From Pseudodesulfovibrio indicus (GTDB lineage Bacteria > Desulfobacterota > Desulfovibrionia > Desulfovibrionales > Desulfovibrionaceae), in assembly GCF_001563225.1 (NCBI RefSeq), contig NZ_CP014206.1:1054001-1118000 (forward strand): a DNA stretch of 64,000 nucleotides. Reading direction: 5' to 3'. The position numbers and the translations under genes are program-made. The notes under the pieces are model-generated. The model ran no database searches. It worked only from the letters and a program-made list of their open reading frames with translations, and was not told the origin of the DNA. Positions 8,511 through 17,972 of the stretch are shown here, piece after piece. Within the stretch, counting starts at the first letter, position 1. Every line of letters starts with the position of its first letter.

Positions 8511-9158
8511 ATGCAATTCTTTCTCGATACGGCCAATCTGGATCAGATTCGCGAAGTCGCCGACCTCGGGCTCTTGGACGGCGTGACCACCAACCCCACC
8601 ATCATGTCCCGCGAGGGCGGCGACTGGCGCGAGCAGGCCGCGCGCATCTGCGAGCTGGTGGACGGCCCGGTCTCCCTGGAGGTCATCGCCACCAATCACG
8701 AGGCGATGATCAAGGAGGCCAAGGACCTGGTCTCCTTCGGCCCCAACGTGGTGGTCAAGATCCCCATGATCGCCGAGGGCCTCAAGGCGCTCCGGGAGCT
8801 GACCGAGCGCGGCATCAAGACCAACGTCACCCTGGTCTTCTCCCCGGCCCAGGCCCTGCTGGCCGCCAAGCTCGGGGCCACCTACGTCTCCCCCTTCGTG
8901 GGGCGGCTGGACGGGCTGAGCCAGTCCGGCATGGAGGCGGTGGAGCAGATGCGGACCATCTTCGACAACTACGACTTTTCCACCAAGATCCTGGTCGCCT
9001 CGGTGCGCCACCCCCTGCACGTCCTGGAGTCCGGGCTGATCGGCGCGGACGTCATCACCCTCCCGTACTCGACCATCATGCAGTTGGTGCAGCACCCGCT
9101 GACCGACAGCGGCCTGGCCGCCTTCCTGGCGGATTGGGAGGCGTTCCAGAAGAAATAG
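8511..9158 (+). CDS. fsa: Fructose-6-phosphate aldolase / transaldolase-like protein
   Basis: A 215-residue cytoplasmic TIM-barrel enzyme of the small transaldolase (TalC/FSA) family. Visible signatures are MQFFLDTANLDQIREVADLG at the start, GVTTNPTIMS, VVVKIPMI with the Schiff-base lysine, TNVTLVFSPAQAL, and SPFVGRLDG. The ATG at 8511 is set by AGGAGG five bases upstream. Whether it cleaves fructose 6-phosphate or acts as a transaldolase cannot be decided from sequence alone. It is followed by a strong intrinsic terminator. Confidence 0.88.
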   Translation: MQFFLDTANLDQIREVADLGLLDGVTTNPTIMSREGGDWREQAARICELVDGPVSLEVIATNHEAMIKEAKDLVSFGPNVVVKIPMIAEGLKALRELTERGIKTNVTLVFSPAQALLAAKLGATYVSPFVGRLDGLSQSGMEAVEQMRTIFDNYDFSTKILVASVRHPLHVLESGLIGADVITLPYSTIMQLVQHPLTDSGLAAFLADWEAFQKK

Positions 9159-9185
9159 CCGCCGCTGCGCGGCCCGTTGCACGAA

Positions 9186-9223
9186 AAAGGGTGCCGGGAT
9201 TCGTCCCGGCACCCTTTCCTTTT
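9186..9223. terminator. Intrinsic terminator with UUCG loop, between fsa and the glycosyltransferase
   Basis: A perfect 14-bp stem (9186-9199 with 9204-9217) closes a TTCG tetraloop and is followed by a T-rich tail. An A-run precedes the stem on the left, so it can work for both converging genes. Confidence 0.9.
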
Positions 9224-9229
9224 GACGGT

Positions 9230-10069
9230 TCACTTGTCGCCCGCGCCCAGTACCGTGCTCTCCACGGTCTTGAGCAGCGCCCGGACGTCGTCCGGGGAGG
9301 GGATGTGCCCGCGCGGGAAGGCCTGGGCGTGCAGCCGCCCCCGCCGGAAGTCCTCGGCCCACTGGCGGACCAGGGGGTGGAAGAAGTCCGGGTTGTTGCG
9401 CACGATGGCCGCCTTGGACGGGCCGTCGTTGGACTCGGCCTTGCGCGAGAAGTTGTCGTCGTGGAAATGGTAGTCGTAGAGGGGATCGCAGATGTGCTCG
9501 AAGTGCGCGCCCAGGGAGACGCACTGGATCCAGAAGTCCCAGTCCTCGTAGTCGGTGTTGTCCGCGTAGCGCACGCCCGCGTCCCACAGCTCGCGCCGGT
9601 AGAGCGCGGTGGTGGGCAGGATGTTCTGCATGCGCAGCAGCGCCTGGTCGAAGTCGGGCAGCTCCACCAGGAACCGCCCCTCCGGGGTGCAGCGGAAGTA
9701 GTCCGGGTAGACCCCGGCGGCGCGCGGATCTTCCTTCAGGACCTCCAGGCAGACGGCCGTGAACTCGGGGCGCAGGGCGTCGTCCGGGTCCAGGCAGAAG
9801 AGATATTCGCCGCGCGCCAGGGACAGGCCGTGGTTGCGCACCGGGCCGGGGTGCCCCTGCCGGTCCAGGGCCTCGATGATGAAATTCTCGCACTCGATCC
9901 TCTCGGCCCACTCCTCGATCCGGGCCAGGGAGTCGTCCGTGCTGGCGTCGTCCACGAAGATGATCTCCACGTCCTCCAGGCCCAGGTGCTGGGTCGCCAG
10001 GGAGTTGAAGCAGCGGCTGAAGAACCGCGAATAATTGTGGTTGGGAATGACGATGGAGATGGTCGGCAT
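9230..10069 (-). CDS. Family 2 glycosyltransferase
   Basis: A 279-residue protein starting MPTISIVIPNHNYSRFFSRC, the nucleotide-sugar-binding strand of GT-A glycosyltransferases. It is followed by IIFVDDASTDDS, the aspartates that position the donor, and later by LFCLDPDDALRPEF, the DxD-like metal-binding region. The acceptor and sugar are unknown; surface-polysaccharide or lipid glycosylation is typical. It is convergent with fsa and shares its terminator. No other polysaccharide genes are adjacent. Confidence 0.85.
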   Translation of the reverse strand: MPTISIVIPNHNYSRFFSRCFNSLATQHLGLEDVEIIFVDDASTDDSLARIEEWAERIECENFIIEALDRQGHPGPVRNHGLSLARGEYLFCLDPDDALRPEFTAVCLEVLKEDPRAAGVYPDYFRCTPEGRFLVELPDFDQALLRMQNILPTTALYRRELWDAGVRYADNTDYEDWDFWIQCVSLGAHFEHICDPLYDYHFHDDNFSRKAESNDGPSKAAIVRNNPDFFHPLVRQWAEDFRRGRLHAQAFPRGHIPSPDDVRALLKTVESTVLGAGDK

Positions 10070-10097
10070 GGCTGGTTCCTCCCTGTTCCGATTCAGC

Positions 10098-11192
10098 CTA
10101 CAGCGGGTGGCCGTCGAAGTCGAACACCGCGTACGTCGCCCGACAGCGTCCGGCGCAATGGCCGCCCGCCGCCCGCGCCGCCCTGTCCGCGAGCAGCCGG
10201 ACCAGCGCGGGCCGGGCCGGGTCGTCCTTGAGCAGGTCCAGAACCTGGATCGCGGTGTTGGCCGAGCACACGGCCGGGGCCAGGGCCGGGTCCGCGCCCG
10301 CCTCCAGGCAGCGCTCGGCCAGCAGCCCGAAATCCACGGGGTGGGTCCGGGCGTGGGTGTACTCCACGCCCTGGGCCTGCTTGACCAGCTTGCCGAAAAA
10401 AACGGCCCAGGTCACGCGCTCGAAGCCGCGATCGGCAGCGGCCCGCATGGCGAAGGCGAAGAAGTCGGCGGCCTGGATGAGGGCCTGCTCGGGCATGTCC
10501 GGATGCGCTTCGAGATAGAACCGCTCGCTGCGCCGTCCGGTGGTGAAGACCGGCTCGGGCAAGCCCATGGCCCGGGCCACGTCCAGCCCCTCCTCGATGG
10601 TCGCCTTCCAGGAGGCGTGGGAGTAGGGCTTGACGATGCCCTGGGTGCCGAGGATGGAGATGCCGCCGAGGATGCCCAGCCGGGGATTCAGCGTCTTCAG
10701 GGCGATGGTTTCGCCCTCCGGGATCTCGATGACCACGTCCACGCGCCCGGCGGCCAGGCCCTCGGCGGCCAGCCGGACCGCGCGCTCGATCTGTTTGCGC
10801 GGTTCCGGGTTGATGGCCGCCTGGCCCACGGGTACGGGCAGCCCCGGCAGGGTGGCGCGGCCCACACCTTCGCCGCCGTCCAGGGTCACGGCCAGCGGGG
10901 TGTCCGCGTCCCGGTCCAGCCGGACCACGGCCCGGACCTCGCAGCCGTGGGTGGCGTCCGGGTCGTCGCCGCCGTCCTTGATGACGGTCACGCGCACCGA
11001 ATCGCGGTCCCCGTTTTGGCGTCCGAAGTCCCGCTCGTACCGCTCGATGGGCACGGCCAGGGTCCCGCCCGGGGGCAGGGGCGCGTCCACGACCTCCGGG
11101 GTCTCGCCGGTCAGCAGGAAGCGGGTTCCGGCCATGGCCGCGGCCGCGGCGCAGGTGCCGGTGGTCCGCCCGGTGCGGAGTCCCCCGCCCAT
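10098..11192 (-). CDS. cbiD: Cobalt-precorrin-5B C1-methyltransferase
   Basis: A 364-residue enzyme of the anaerobic cobalamin route. The N-terminal LRTGRTTGTCAAAAAMAG is the CbiD hallmark, and GEGVGRATLPGLPVPVGQAAINPEPR, the LNPRLGILGGISILGTQGIV segment and HASWKATI follow in order. CbiD methylates C1 during ring contraction. The gene lies directly downstream of an SDR/DUF2867 gene on the same strand, with a three-base gap. Presence of CbiD together with CbiG supports an oxygen-independent pathway, as expected for an anaerobe. Confidence 0.92.
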   Translation of the reverse strand: MGGGLRTGRTTGTCAAAAAMAGTRFLLTGETPEVVDAPLPPGGTLAVPIERYERDFGRQNGDRDSVRVTVIKDGGDDPDATHGCEVRAVVRLDRDADTPLAVTLDGGEGVGRATLPGLPVPVGQAAINPEPRKQIERAVRLAAEGLAAGRVDVVIEIPEGETIALKTLNPRLGILGGISILGTQGIVKPYSHASWKATIEEGLDVARAMGLPEPVFTTGRRSERFYLEAHPDMPEQALIQAADFFAFAMRAAADRGFERVTWAVFFGKLVKQAQGVEYTHARTHPVDFGLLAERCLEAGADPALAPAVCSANTAIQVLDLLKDDPARPALVRLLADRAARAAGGHCAGRCRATYAVFDFDGHPL

Positions 11193-11195
11193 GGG

Positions 11196-12689
11196 CTAGA
11201 CCACCCGCCGGGGCGGTTCGTAGAGGTGCGTCCCGGCCAGGTCGGAGATGTTCTCGATGATGTTCCGGAAGAGGATCACGTGGAAGGGGTACATGGCGTA
11301 CCAGTAGAGCATGCCGGTCAGACCGCGCGGCAGGAACTTGGCGGTCATGGACAGGTCCACGGTCTTCTCCCACAGGGGGTCGAGGCGGAATTCCAGGAGC
11401 GCCTCGCCGGGCAGCCGCATCTCGGCCAAGAGGAGCAGCCGCCGCCCCTTGTCCGAGGCCAGCACGCGCCAGAAGTCCAGGGCGTCGCCCACGCGCGGCG
11501 AACCGGTCCCGTGGGGCCTGCCCCGGCGGCCCGGCCCGGCCAGCACGCGGTCGATGAGCGCGCGCAGCCGCCACAGCGGGTCGCCGTAGTACCAGCCGCG
11601 CTCGCCGCCGATGCGTTCGACCACTTCCCAGACCTTGTCCGGGTCGCCCTGGAGCCGCGCCTTGTAGCCCATCTCGAACCGGGTGCCGCCAGCGTAGTGG
11701 GGGTCGTCCGCCGAGGCCCATTCCGGCATGCAGGCCGAGCCCACGTCGAACAGGCAGGTCTCCACTGCCTGCTGTTCGGTCTTTTCCAGGGCGCGGCGGA
11801 TGGCCTCGCGGCAGGAGAGCAGCTCCTGGGGGACCAGCGTGCGGATGCGCTCGTCGCGGCAGATCACCTCGTTGCGCAGCCCTTCGATCAGGGCGCGGGA
11901 CAGGGCCATGGGGACCGGGGTGATCAGGGACACCCAGAAGGAGGACAGGCGCGGGGTGACGAAGGGCAGGGGCAGGAAATGGCGCCTGGGGATGCCCGCC
12001 ACCTCCGAGTAGAGATGGAAAAGTTCCTCGTAGGTCAGGACGTCCGGGCCGCCGATGTCGAGGGTCAGCCCGGCGGTGGCCTCGTTCTCCAGGCAGCCCG
12101 CCAGGTAGCCGAGCACGTTGCGCACGGAGATGGGCTGGGTCCGGGTGCGGACCCAGGCCGGGGTGATCATGAACGGCAGCCGGTCGGCCAGGTAGCGGAC
12201 CAGCTCGAAGGAGGAGGACCCGGAGCCGATGATCTGGGCGGCGCGCAGGGTGGTCACCCTGGCCGAACCGAGCGTCAGGATGCGGCCCACCTCGGCGCGC
12301 GAGCGCAGATGCTTGGAAAGGGGCTGGTCCGCGCGGTCCTCGCCCAGCCCGCCCAGGTAGATGATCCGCTCAAGGCCGGAATGGGTCGCGGCGCGGACCA
12401 TGTTGTAGGCCGCGTCGCGCTCCTGCTCGGCGAAGTCGCGGCCGGGCTTGGCCATGGAGTGGACCAGGTAGTAGGCGGCGGAGCACCCCTCGCAGGCCCG
12501 CTTCAGGGCCTCGGAATCGTGCATGTCGGCCTGGACGGCCTCGACCTTGTCGCCCCAGGAGCGGGCGCGGATCTTGTCCACGCTGCGTCCGGCGGCGCGC
12601 ACGGCGTAGCCGCGCTCCAGGAGCAGCGGCACCAGCCGCCCGCCCACGTAGCCAGTGGAACCGAGAACGAGGATGCGCCGGTCGGCCAT
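11196..12689 (-). CDS. NAD(P)-binding SDR-type oxidoreductase with C-terminal DUF2867
   Basis: A 497-residue two-domain protein. Residues 1-290 form a Rossmann fold (ILVLGSTGYVGGRLVPLLLE; YYLVHSM; IIYLGGLGED) of the atypical short-chain dehydrogenase or NmrA-like type. Residues 320-490 match DUF2867, a SRPBCL-like domain with the pattern GGERGWYYGDPLWRLRALID and ending near YWYAMYPFHVILF. This fused arrangement is known and widespread; its substrate is unknown. It sits between a small lipoprotein gene and cbiD. Confidence 0.85.
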   Translation of the reverse strand: MADRRILVLGSTGYVGGRLVPLLLERGYAVRAAGRSVDKIRARSWGDKVEAVQADMHDSEALKRACEGCSAAYYLVHSMAKPGRDFAEQERDAAYNMVRAATHSGLERIIYLGGLGEDRADQPLSKHLRSRAEVGRILTLGSARVTTLRAAQIIGSGSSSFELVRYLADRLPFMITPAWVRTRTQPISVRNVLGYLAGCLENEATAGLTLDIGGPDVLTYEELFHLYSEVAGIPRRHFLPLPFVTPRLSSFWVSLITPVPMALSRALIEGLRNEVICRDERIRTLVPQELLSCREAIRRALEKTEQQAVETCLFDVGSACMPEWASADDPHYAGGTRFEMGYKARLQGDPDKVWEVVERIGGERGWYYGDPLWRLRALIDRVLAGPGRRGRPHGTGSPRVGDALDFWRVLASDKGRRLLLLAEMRLPGEALLEFRLDPLWEKTVDLSMTAKFLPRGLTGMLYWYAMYPFHVILFRNIIENISDLAGTHLYEPPRRVV

Positions 12690-12704
12690 GGGAGCCTCCC
12701 TTGC

Positions 12705-12974
12705 CTAGCGGGGTTTGGTCCGGAAGGTGAAGCCCTGGCCCTCGGGGTGGTAGCTCCAGCCGAGGTCGCTCATGCACATGAGGAACCGCTTGCTCTGCTT
12801 CTGTTTTTCCAGGGGGAACGCCTCGCCCGCCTGGACCTCGCAGGTCAGCGAGTCCTCCTTGAACTTCTGGTCCGCGAGACTGCCGGAGTAGTCCGGGTGG
12901 GTCCACGGCTTGGAGCAGCCGCCCAAAAGGACGGCTGCCGCGATCAGCACGGCGGGAAGGGTGGCATTGCGCAT
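12705..12974 (-). CDS. Small lipoprotein
   Basis: An 89-residue protein with a lipoprotein signal peptide: a hydrophobic stretch ending LLGGC, so Cys20 would be lipidated. The mature part is short and polar ([23 protein letters not shown]), with two further cysteines that could form a disulfide. The family is not recognised; similar short lipoproteins are common in Desulfovibrio. It lies between gpsA and the SDR gene on the same strand with short gaps, consistent with one transcript. Confidence 0.7.
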   Translation of the reverse strand: MRNATLPAVLIAAAVLLGGCSKPWTHPDYSGSLADQKFKEDSLTCEVQAGEAFPLEKQKQSKRFLMCMSDLGWSYHPEGQGFTFRTKPR

Positions 12975-12987
12975 GTCGGCTCCCTGG

Positions 12988-13980
12988 TTATTCGTCCTTC
13001 AGGTCCCGGCTCATCAGGTCCCTGGTGGCCTGGGCCGGGTCCTTGCCCTCGTAGAGAATCTTGTGGACCTGGTCGGTGATCGGCAGTTCGACGCCGAGCT
13101 TCTTGGACAGGTCGTAGAGCGCCTGGGTGGTCTTGACGCCCTCGGCCACAGCCTTCATCTCGCCGATGATGTCGTCGAGCCTGGCGCCCTGGCCGAGCCG
13201 CAGGCCAACCTGGCGGTTGCGCGACAGGTCGCCGGTGCAGGTCAGCACCAGGTCGCCCATGCCGGACAGCCCCATGAAGGTCCGCTCCTGGCCGCCCATG
13301 GCCTCGCCCAGACGGGACAGCTCGGCCAGTCCCCGGGTGATGAGCGCGGCCCGGGCGTCGTGGCCGAAGCCCAGCCCGTCGGCGATGCCCGCGGCAATGG
13401 CGATGACGTTCTTGACCGCGCCGCCCAGCTCCACGCCCCGGTAATCAGGGGTGAAGTAGACGCGGAAATACGGGGTGGAGAAGGCCTCCTGCAGCTCGCG
13501 GCCCAGTTCGTGGTCCTCGCAGCCCAGCGACACCGAGGTGGGCATGTCCGCCGCCACTTCGGCGGCGAAGGACGGGCCGGACAGCGAGGCGTAGCGGGGC
13601 CGCTTGCCCTCCAGGGACTCGGCCACCACGCGGGACATGGGGGCCAGGGAGGACAGCTCGATGCCCTTGGACGCGCAGACGATCACCGGGCGTTCGGGCA
13701 GCAGGTCGCGGAACCCGGCCAGGGCCGGGCGGATGAACTGGCTGGGGATGACCACCAGGAAACAGCCCGCCCCCTCGAACGCGGCCTGCGGATCGGACTC
13801 CACCCGGAGTTTGTCGCTCAGGGTCACGCCCGGCAGGAACACGCGGTTCTCGCGGTGTTGGCGGATGTCGGCCACGACCTCGGGCTCACGCGCCCAGAGG
13901 GTGGTCTCGGTGCCGTTCTTGGCGAGCATGTCGGCCAGGGTGGTTCCCCAGGCGCCCGCGCCCATTACTGCTATCTTCAT
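12988..13980 (-). CDS. gpsA: Glycerol-3-phosphate dehydrogenase [NAD(P)+]
   Basis: A 330-residue cytoplasmic enzyme that reduces dihydroxyacetone phosphate to sn-glycerol 3-phosphate for phospholipid synthesis. The NAD-binding motif is [19 protein letters not shown]; the family signatures [43 protein letters not shown] (catalytic lysine) and [14 protein letters not shown] follow in order. The start at 13980 is supported by AGGAG about ten bases upstream. A longer open frame upstream is not protein-like. Downstream genes on the same strand are the lipoprotein, SDR and cbiD genes. Confidence 0.93.
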   Translation of the reverse strand: MKIAVMGAGAWGTTLADMLAKNGTETTLWAREPEVVADIRQHRENRVFLPGVTLSDKLRVESDPQAAFEGAGCFLVVIPSQFIRPALAGFRDLLPERPVIVCASKGIELSSLAPMSRVVAESLEGKRPRYASLSGPSFAAEVAADMPTSVSLGCEDHELGRELQEAFSTPYFRVYFTPDYRGVELGGAVKNVIAIAAGIADGLGFGHDARAALITRGLAELSRLGEAMGGQERTFMGLSGMGDLVLTCTGDLSRNRQVGLRLGQGARLDDIIGEMKAVAEGVKTTQALYDLSKKLGVELPITDQVHKILYEGKDPAQATRDLMSRDLKDE

Positions 13981-14137
13981 ATGGTCGGGTCTCCTTCGTT
14001 GTCTTGTCGAGTTCAGGAGCATACGTCGCGCAGGGGCCGGTGGCAAGGGGCGCGGGCGTCCCGGTCCGGGGCTTCGGCGCGGTTTTTCCGGCTCATCCAA
14101 GTTGCATCCGGTCCCGGTGACGGGTATAGACCCACCC

Positions 14138-14614
14138 ATGGCCATACAATTCACCACCACCGAGGAACGGATTCTCGCCCTGGCCGGCACGGACCTGCCG
14201 GACACCGAGCAGCCGTTCAAGACCATTGCCGAGGCCGTGGGCGTCAGCGAGCAGGAGGTCCTCGATCTCCTGGCCGACCTCAAGAAACGGAAGATCATCA
14301 GGCGATTCGGGGCCACCCTGCGCCACCAGAAGGCGGGCTACGGGCACAACGCCATGGTCGCCTGGCGGGTGCCGCCCGAGCGGTCCGACGAGGTGGGCGA
14401 GATCTTCGCCGCCCGGCCCGAGATCTCCCACTGCTACATCCGCCGGACCTACCCGGAGTGGACGTACAACTTCTACACCATGATCCACGGCGAGCGGCCG
14501 GGCCACACCGACGAGGTGGTGGCCGAGCTGGAGCGCGCCGTGAACATCGACGACCACTGCACCTTGAAATCCCTCAAGGAACTCAAGAAGACCTCGATGG
14601 TCTATTTCAAATAG
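14138..14614 (+). CDS. ahbB: Siroheme decarboxylase subunit (AhbB type)
   Basis: A 158-residue Lrp/AsnC-like protein. An N-terminal helix-turn-helix-like region (about residues 5-55, ending [20 protein letters not shown]) is followed by a RAM-like domain with [22 protein letters not shown]. The combination [15 protein letters not shown] and the HCY segment matches siroheme decarboxylase subunits, which remove two acetate carboxyls from siroheme to give didecarboxysiroheme in the alternative heme route of sulfate reducers. AhbA and AhbB are paralogs; I call AhbB from the RRFGATLRH form. It is eight bases upstream of hemL, so two tetrapyrrole steps share a transcript. Confidence 0.8.
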   Translation: MAIQFTTTEERILALAGTDLPDTEQPFKTIAEAVGVSEQEVLDLLADLKKRKIIRRFGATLRHQKAGYGHNAMVAWRVPPERSDEVGEIFAARPEISHCYIRRTYPEWTYNFYTMIHGERPGHTDEVVAELERAVNIDDHCTLKSLKELKKTSMVYFK

Positions 14615-14622
14615 GAAAAGCC

Positions 14623-15882
14623 ATGGACTCCAAATCGCTCTACGCCAAGGCCCAGACCCTCATGCCCGGCGGCGTCAACTCCCCGCTGCGCGCCTGCAAG
14701 TACGTCAACTCCGAGCCGGTCTTCATCATGAATGCCAAGGGCGCGTACCTGTGGGACGTCGAGGGCCGCCGGTACATCGATTACGTCTTTTCCTGGGGTC
14801 CCATGATCCTGGGCCACCAGGACCCCGCCGTGACCGAGGCCGCCCACGTGGCCGTGGACCACGGCTCCAGCTACGGCGCGCCCTGCCTGGACGAGGTCGC
14901 CCTGGCCGAGGAGATCAACAAGCTCATCCCGTCCATGGAGATGATGCGCATGGTCTCCTCCGGCACCGAGGCCACCATGTCGGCCCTGCGGCTGGCGCGC
15001 GGCTACACCGGCCGCGACAAGTTCGTGAAGTTCATCGGCAACTACCACGGCCACGCCGACGCCTTCCTGGCCGCCGCCGGTTCGGCCGCGGGCACGGTGC
15101 CCGGCACCCCCGGCGTGCCCGAGGCGGTCATCAGCCACACCCTGCTGGCCCACTACAACGACCTGGACGCCGTGCGCGCCCACTTCGAGGCGTCCGGCGA
15201 CGAGATCGCCTGCGTCATCGTGGAGCCGTGCGCGGGCAACATGGGGCTGGTCCTGCCCAAGGACGGGTTCCTCCAGGGGCTGCGCGACCTGTGCGACCAG
15301 TACGGTGCACTGCTCATCTTCGACGAGGTCATCACCGGTTTCCGCCTGGCTCTGGGCGGGGCTCAGGCGCGCTACGGCATCAAGCCGGACCTGACCACCC
15401 TGGGCAAGATCATCGGCGGCGGGTTCCCGGTGGGCTGCTACGGCGGCAAGCGCGAGATCATGGAACACATGGCCCCGGTGGGCGGCGTGTTCCAGGCGGG
15501 CACCCTGTCCGGCAACCCGGTGGCCATGGCCGCGGGCCTGGCCGCGCTCAAGCGGCTGCAGGAATGCAACTACGAGGGGCTGGAGGCCCGGACCAAGGCG
15601 CTGACCTCGGAGCTGGTCTCGATCATCGAGTCCAAGGGCAAGCCCGTGTACCTGGCCCAGGTCGGCTCCGCCTTCACCATGTATTTCTCGGACAAGCCCG
15701 TGACCGACATGGTCTCCTCCGGGCAGTGCGACTACCAGGCCTACGCCGCCTACTGGAAGCAGATGATGGCGGCGGGCGTCTACCTGGCCCCGGCGGGCTT
15801 CGAGTGCGCCTTCACCTCCTTCGCCCACTCGGACGAGGATTTCGAGCGGACCCTGGACGCGGCCCGGAACGTGAAGTTCTAG
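14623..15882 (+). CDS. hemL: Glutamate-1-semialdehyde 2,1-aminomutase
   Basis: A 419-residue PLP enzyme that makes 5-aminolevulinate, the first committed tetrapyrrole precursor. Signatures in order are [63 protein letters not shown], and [17 protein letters not shown], which contains the PLP-binding lysine. The length is normal. It starts at the ATG at 14623, just after ahbB, with GGAAAAG upstream. It supplies heme, siroheme and cobalamin synthesis, matching the tetrapyrrole genes around it. Confidence 0.95.
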   Translation: MDSKSLYAKAQTLMPGGVNSPLRACKYVNSEPVFIMNAKGAYLWDVEGRRYIDYVFSWGPMILGHQDPAVTEAAHVAVDHGSSYGAPCLDEVALAEEINKLIPSMEMMRMVSSGTEATMSALRLARGYTGRDKFVKFIGNYHGHADAFLAAAGSAAGTVPGTPGVPEAVISHTLLAHYNDLDAVRAHFEASGDEIACVIVEPCAGNMGLVLPKDGFLQGLRDLCDQYGALLIFDEVITGFRLALGGAQARYGIKPDLTTLGKIIGGGFPVGCYGGKREIMEHMAPVGGVFQAGTLSGNPVAMAAGLAALKRLQECNYEGLEARTKALTSELVSIIESKGKPVYLAQVGSAFTMYFSDKPVTDMVSSGQCDYQAYAAYWKQMMAAGVYLAPAGFECAFTSFAHSDEDFERTLDAARNVKF

Positions 15883-15911
15883 CATCAAACAGGCCGGATT
15901 CGATCCTTTGG

Positions 15912-15946
15912 CGGGCCGGGGGCGCGGTGCTCCCCGGCCCGTTTTT
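15912..15946 (+). terminator. Intrinsic terminator of ahbB-hemL
   Basis: A 10-bp GC stem (15912-15921 with 15932-15941) and a ten-base loop are followed by five Ts. It lies 29 bases after the hemL stop and separates hemL from cbiG. Confidence 0.85.
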
Positions 15947-16039
15947 CGCGTCGTCCACGCTCCCCGCAGTGGTGAAAAAACTCCCAGTCATGTTACGTTT
16001 TCGCTTTTCGCGATTGCCGGTTACTGGTATCTCAAAATA

Positions 16040-17065
16040 ATGCCAGCAAAGAAAATCGCCATCTACGCACTGACCTCCAGGGGACTGGCCGTCGGGACCC
16101 GCCTGGCCGCCAAGCTGCCCGGCACCCTCTATGCCTCCAAGTCGCTGGAGCCGGACGACGCCATGCCGTTCGAGTCGCTGACCCATCTCGTGTCCGCCAC
16201 CTTCAACACCTTCGACGGACACGTCTTCGTGGCCGCCGCGGGCATCGTGGTGCGCTGCATCGCCCCGCATCTCCAGAGCAAGGAGACCGACCCCGCCGTG
16301 GTCTGCATGGACCAGAACGGGCGGTACGCTGTCAGCCTGCTGTCCGGCCACCTGGGCGGGGCCAACGAGCTGGCCGACCGCTGCGCGCGGATCATGGGCG
16401 GCCTGCCGGTGATCACCACGGCCACGGACACGGCGGGCGTGCTGTCCATCGACACCCTGGCCGACGCCAAGGGGCTGGTCATCGGCAACATCGAGAAGGT
16501 CAAGAACGTGAACATGGCCCTGCTGGAAGGGCACACCGTGCAGCTGTACGACCCGGAGGACTGGCTCGGCCTGGCCTGGGACACCAGTTTCGAGGTGGCC
16601 GGACCCGACGGGTGGAATCCGCACCGGCCCGGCATCTGGGTCTCCTGGCACGCGGACAGCCCCGAGGGCGCGCTGTCGCTGCATCCGCGCGTCCTGCATC
16701 TGGGCATCGGCTGCCGCCGGGACGTCACGGCCTACGAGATCCTCGATCACGTGCACGAGGTCTTCCGGCGCAACGGCTTCGCCATGGAGTCCATCGCCTC
16801 GGTGGGGTCGGTGGAGGCCAAGCGCAACGAGGCCGGGCTGCTGGAGGCCGCCGCCGAACTCGGCGCGGAACCTGTATTTTATTCAACGGCGCAGCTTGCG
16901 GCCATCGACGCTCCCACCCCGTCGGACAGGGTGCAGGAGCACATGGGCGTGCCCAGCGTGGCCGAGGCCTCGGCCCTGCTGGCGGCCCACGGAGGAGAAC
17001 TCATCGTGACCAAGGAAAAGACCTCGACCGTGACCCTGGCCGTGGCCCTGACCAGCCGTGCTTAA
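16040..17065 (+). CDS. cbiG: Cobalt-precorrin-5A hydrolase
   Basis: A 341-residue enzyme of the anaerobic cobalamin pathway that opens the delta-lactone of cobalt-precorrin-5A and releases acetaldehyde. The N-terminal domain has FVAAAGIVVRCIAPHLQSK and the strongly conserved SLLSGHLGGANELADR; the C-terminal domain starts VLHLGIGCRRDV and includes SVGSVEAKRNEAGLLEAA. The ATG at 16040 begins MPAKKIAIYALT. It overlaps cbiH by eight bases, so the two are translationally coupled. No cobalamin riboswitch was recognised upstream. Confidence 0.92.
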   Translation: MPAKKIAIYALTSRGLAVGTRLAAKLPGTLYASKSLEPDDAMPFESLTHLVSATFNTFDGHVFVAAAGIVVRCIAPHLQSKETDPAVVCMDQNGRYAVSLLSGHLGGANELADRCARIMGGLPVITTATDTAGVLSIDTLADAKGLVIGNIEKVKNVNMALLEGHTVQLYDPEDWLGLAWDTSFEVAGPDGWNPHRPGIWVSWHADSPEGALSLHPRVLHLGIGCRRDVTAYEILDHVHEVFRRNGFAMESIASVGSVEAKRNEAGLLEAAAELGAEPVFYSTAQLAAIDAPTPSDRVQEHMGVPSVAEASALLAAHGGELIVTKEKTSTVTLAVALTSRA

Positions 17066-17804
17066 GGCGGTCAGTCTGGGGCCGGGCGATCCGGGGCTGC
17101 TCACCCCGGCGGCGCTGCAGGCCATTGCCGACGCCGAGGTGGTGGCCGGGTACAAGGCGTACATCGAACTGATCCCCGCCGAGCTGCTCAAGGGCAAGCA
17201 GGTGGTGTCCACGGGCATGATGGGCGAGGTGGACCGGGCCAGGCAGGCCGTGGAGACCGCCCGGCAGGGCAAGGCCACGGTCATGGTCTGCTCCGGCGAC
17301 GCGGGCATCTACGCCATGGCCGGGCTGCTGCTCGAGATTCTGGAGGCCGAGGGGCTGCTGGATGCGGTCCCCTTCGAGGTCATCCCCGGCGTCCCCGCCT
17401 TCAACGCGGCGGCGGCCCTGCTCGGCGCGCCGCTGATGCACGATTTCGCCTCCATCTCCCTGAGCGACCTGCTGACCCCCTGGGAGCGCATCGAGCAGCG
17501 GCTTCGGGCCGCGGCCAGCGCGGATTTCGTCATCGCCATCTACAACCCCCGCTCGCGCAAGCGCAGCGACCACCTGCGCCGCGCGCTGGACATCATCGGC
17601 GAGTTCCGCAGACCGTCCACCCCGGTGGGCGTGGTGGGCCGCGCCTACCGCCCCGGCCAGAGCGTGGAGGCCGTTCCCCTGCGCGGGGTCGATGTGGGAA
17701 AGGTGGACATGCAGACCGTGCTCATCGTGGGCAACTCCGCCACCCGGATGGTGGGCGGGAGGATGCTCACTCCCAGGGGATATCACCGCAAATACGACCT
17801 CTAA
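17058..17804 (+). CDS. cbiH: Precorrin-3B / cobalt-factor III C17-methyltransferase
   Basis: A 248-residue tetrapyrrole methylase with LGPGDPGLLTPAALQAI at the N-terminus, VCSGDAGIYAMAG (SAM-binding loop), the VIPGVPAFNAAAALLGAPL segment and NPRSRKRSDHLRRA near residue 158. These identify CobJ/CbiH, which methylates C17 with ring contraction. It starts at a GTG overlapping the end of cbiG. With CbiG adjacent the anaerobic name cbiH is preferred. The C-terminal MLTPRGYHRKY is typical of the family. Confidence 0.92.
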   Translation: MLKAVSLGPGDPGLLTPAALQAIADAEVVAGYKAYIELIPAELLKGKQVVSTGMMGEVDRARQAVETARQGKATVMVCSGDAGIYAMAGLLLEILEAEGLLDAVPFEVIPGVPAFNAAAALLGAPLMHDFASISLSDLLTPWERIEQRLRAAASADFVIAIYNPRSRKRSDHLRRALDIIGEFRRPSTPVGVVGRAYRPGQSVEAVPLRGVDVGKVDMQTVLIVGNSATRMVGGRMLTPRGYHRKYDL

Positions 17805-17888
17805 CCCCGCTGGAGCAAAGTGAAAATGGTCCTTGCAAACAAGGGCCGATTTCGGGTAAAAGCAAGGGTCTACGATGGCAGCCCCCGC

Positions 17889-17917
17889 TTGACAGGGGGT
17901 GGATACTTATTTATCCC
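17889..17917 (+). promoter_or_regulatory. Candidate sigma-70 promoter of the cytochrome c3 gene
   Basis: A perfect TTGACA (17889-17894) is followed after 17 bases by TATCCC, a weak -10. It lies about 55 bases upstream of the ATG and outside coding sequence. The -35 is convincing; the -10 is uncertain. Confidence 0.4.
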
Positions 17918-17972
17918 GCATAGTAGAGAGTGTGACTGTTTATTCTTTTATGCAACAGGAGGAACTAGGTAA

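Noticed and set aside
15947-16039. A cobalamin riboswitch before cbiG
   Set aside because: The interval is under 100 bases and no B12-box-like sequence could be recognised.
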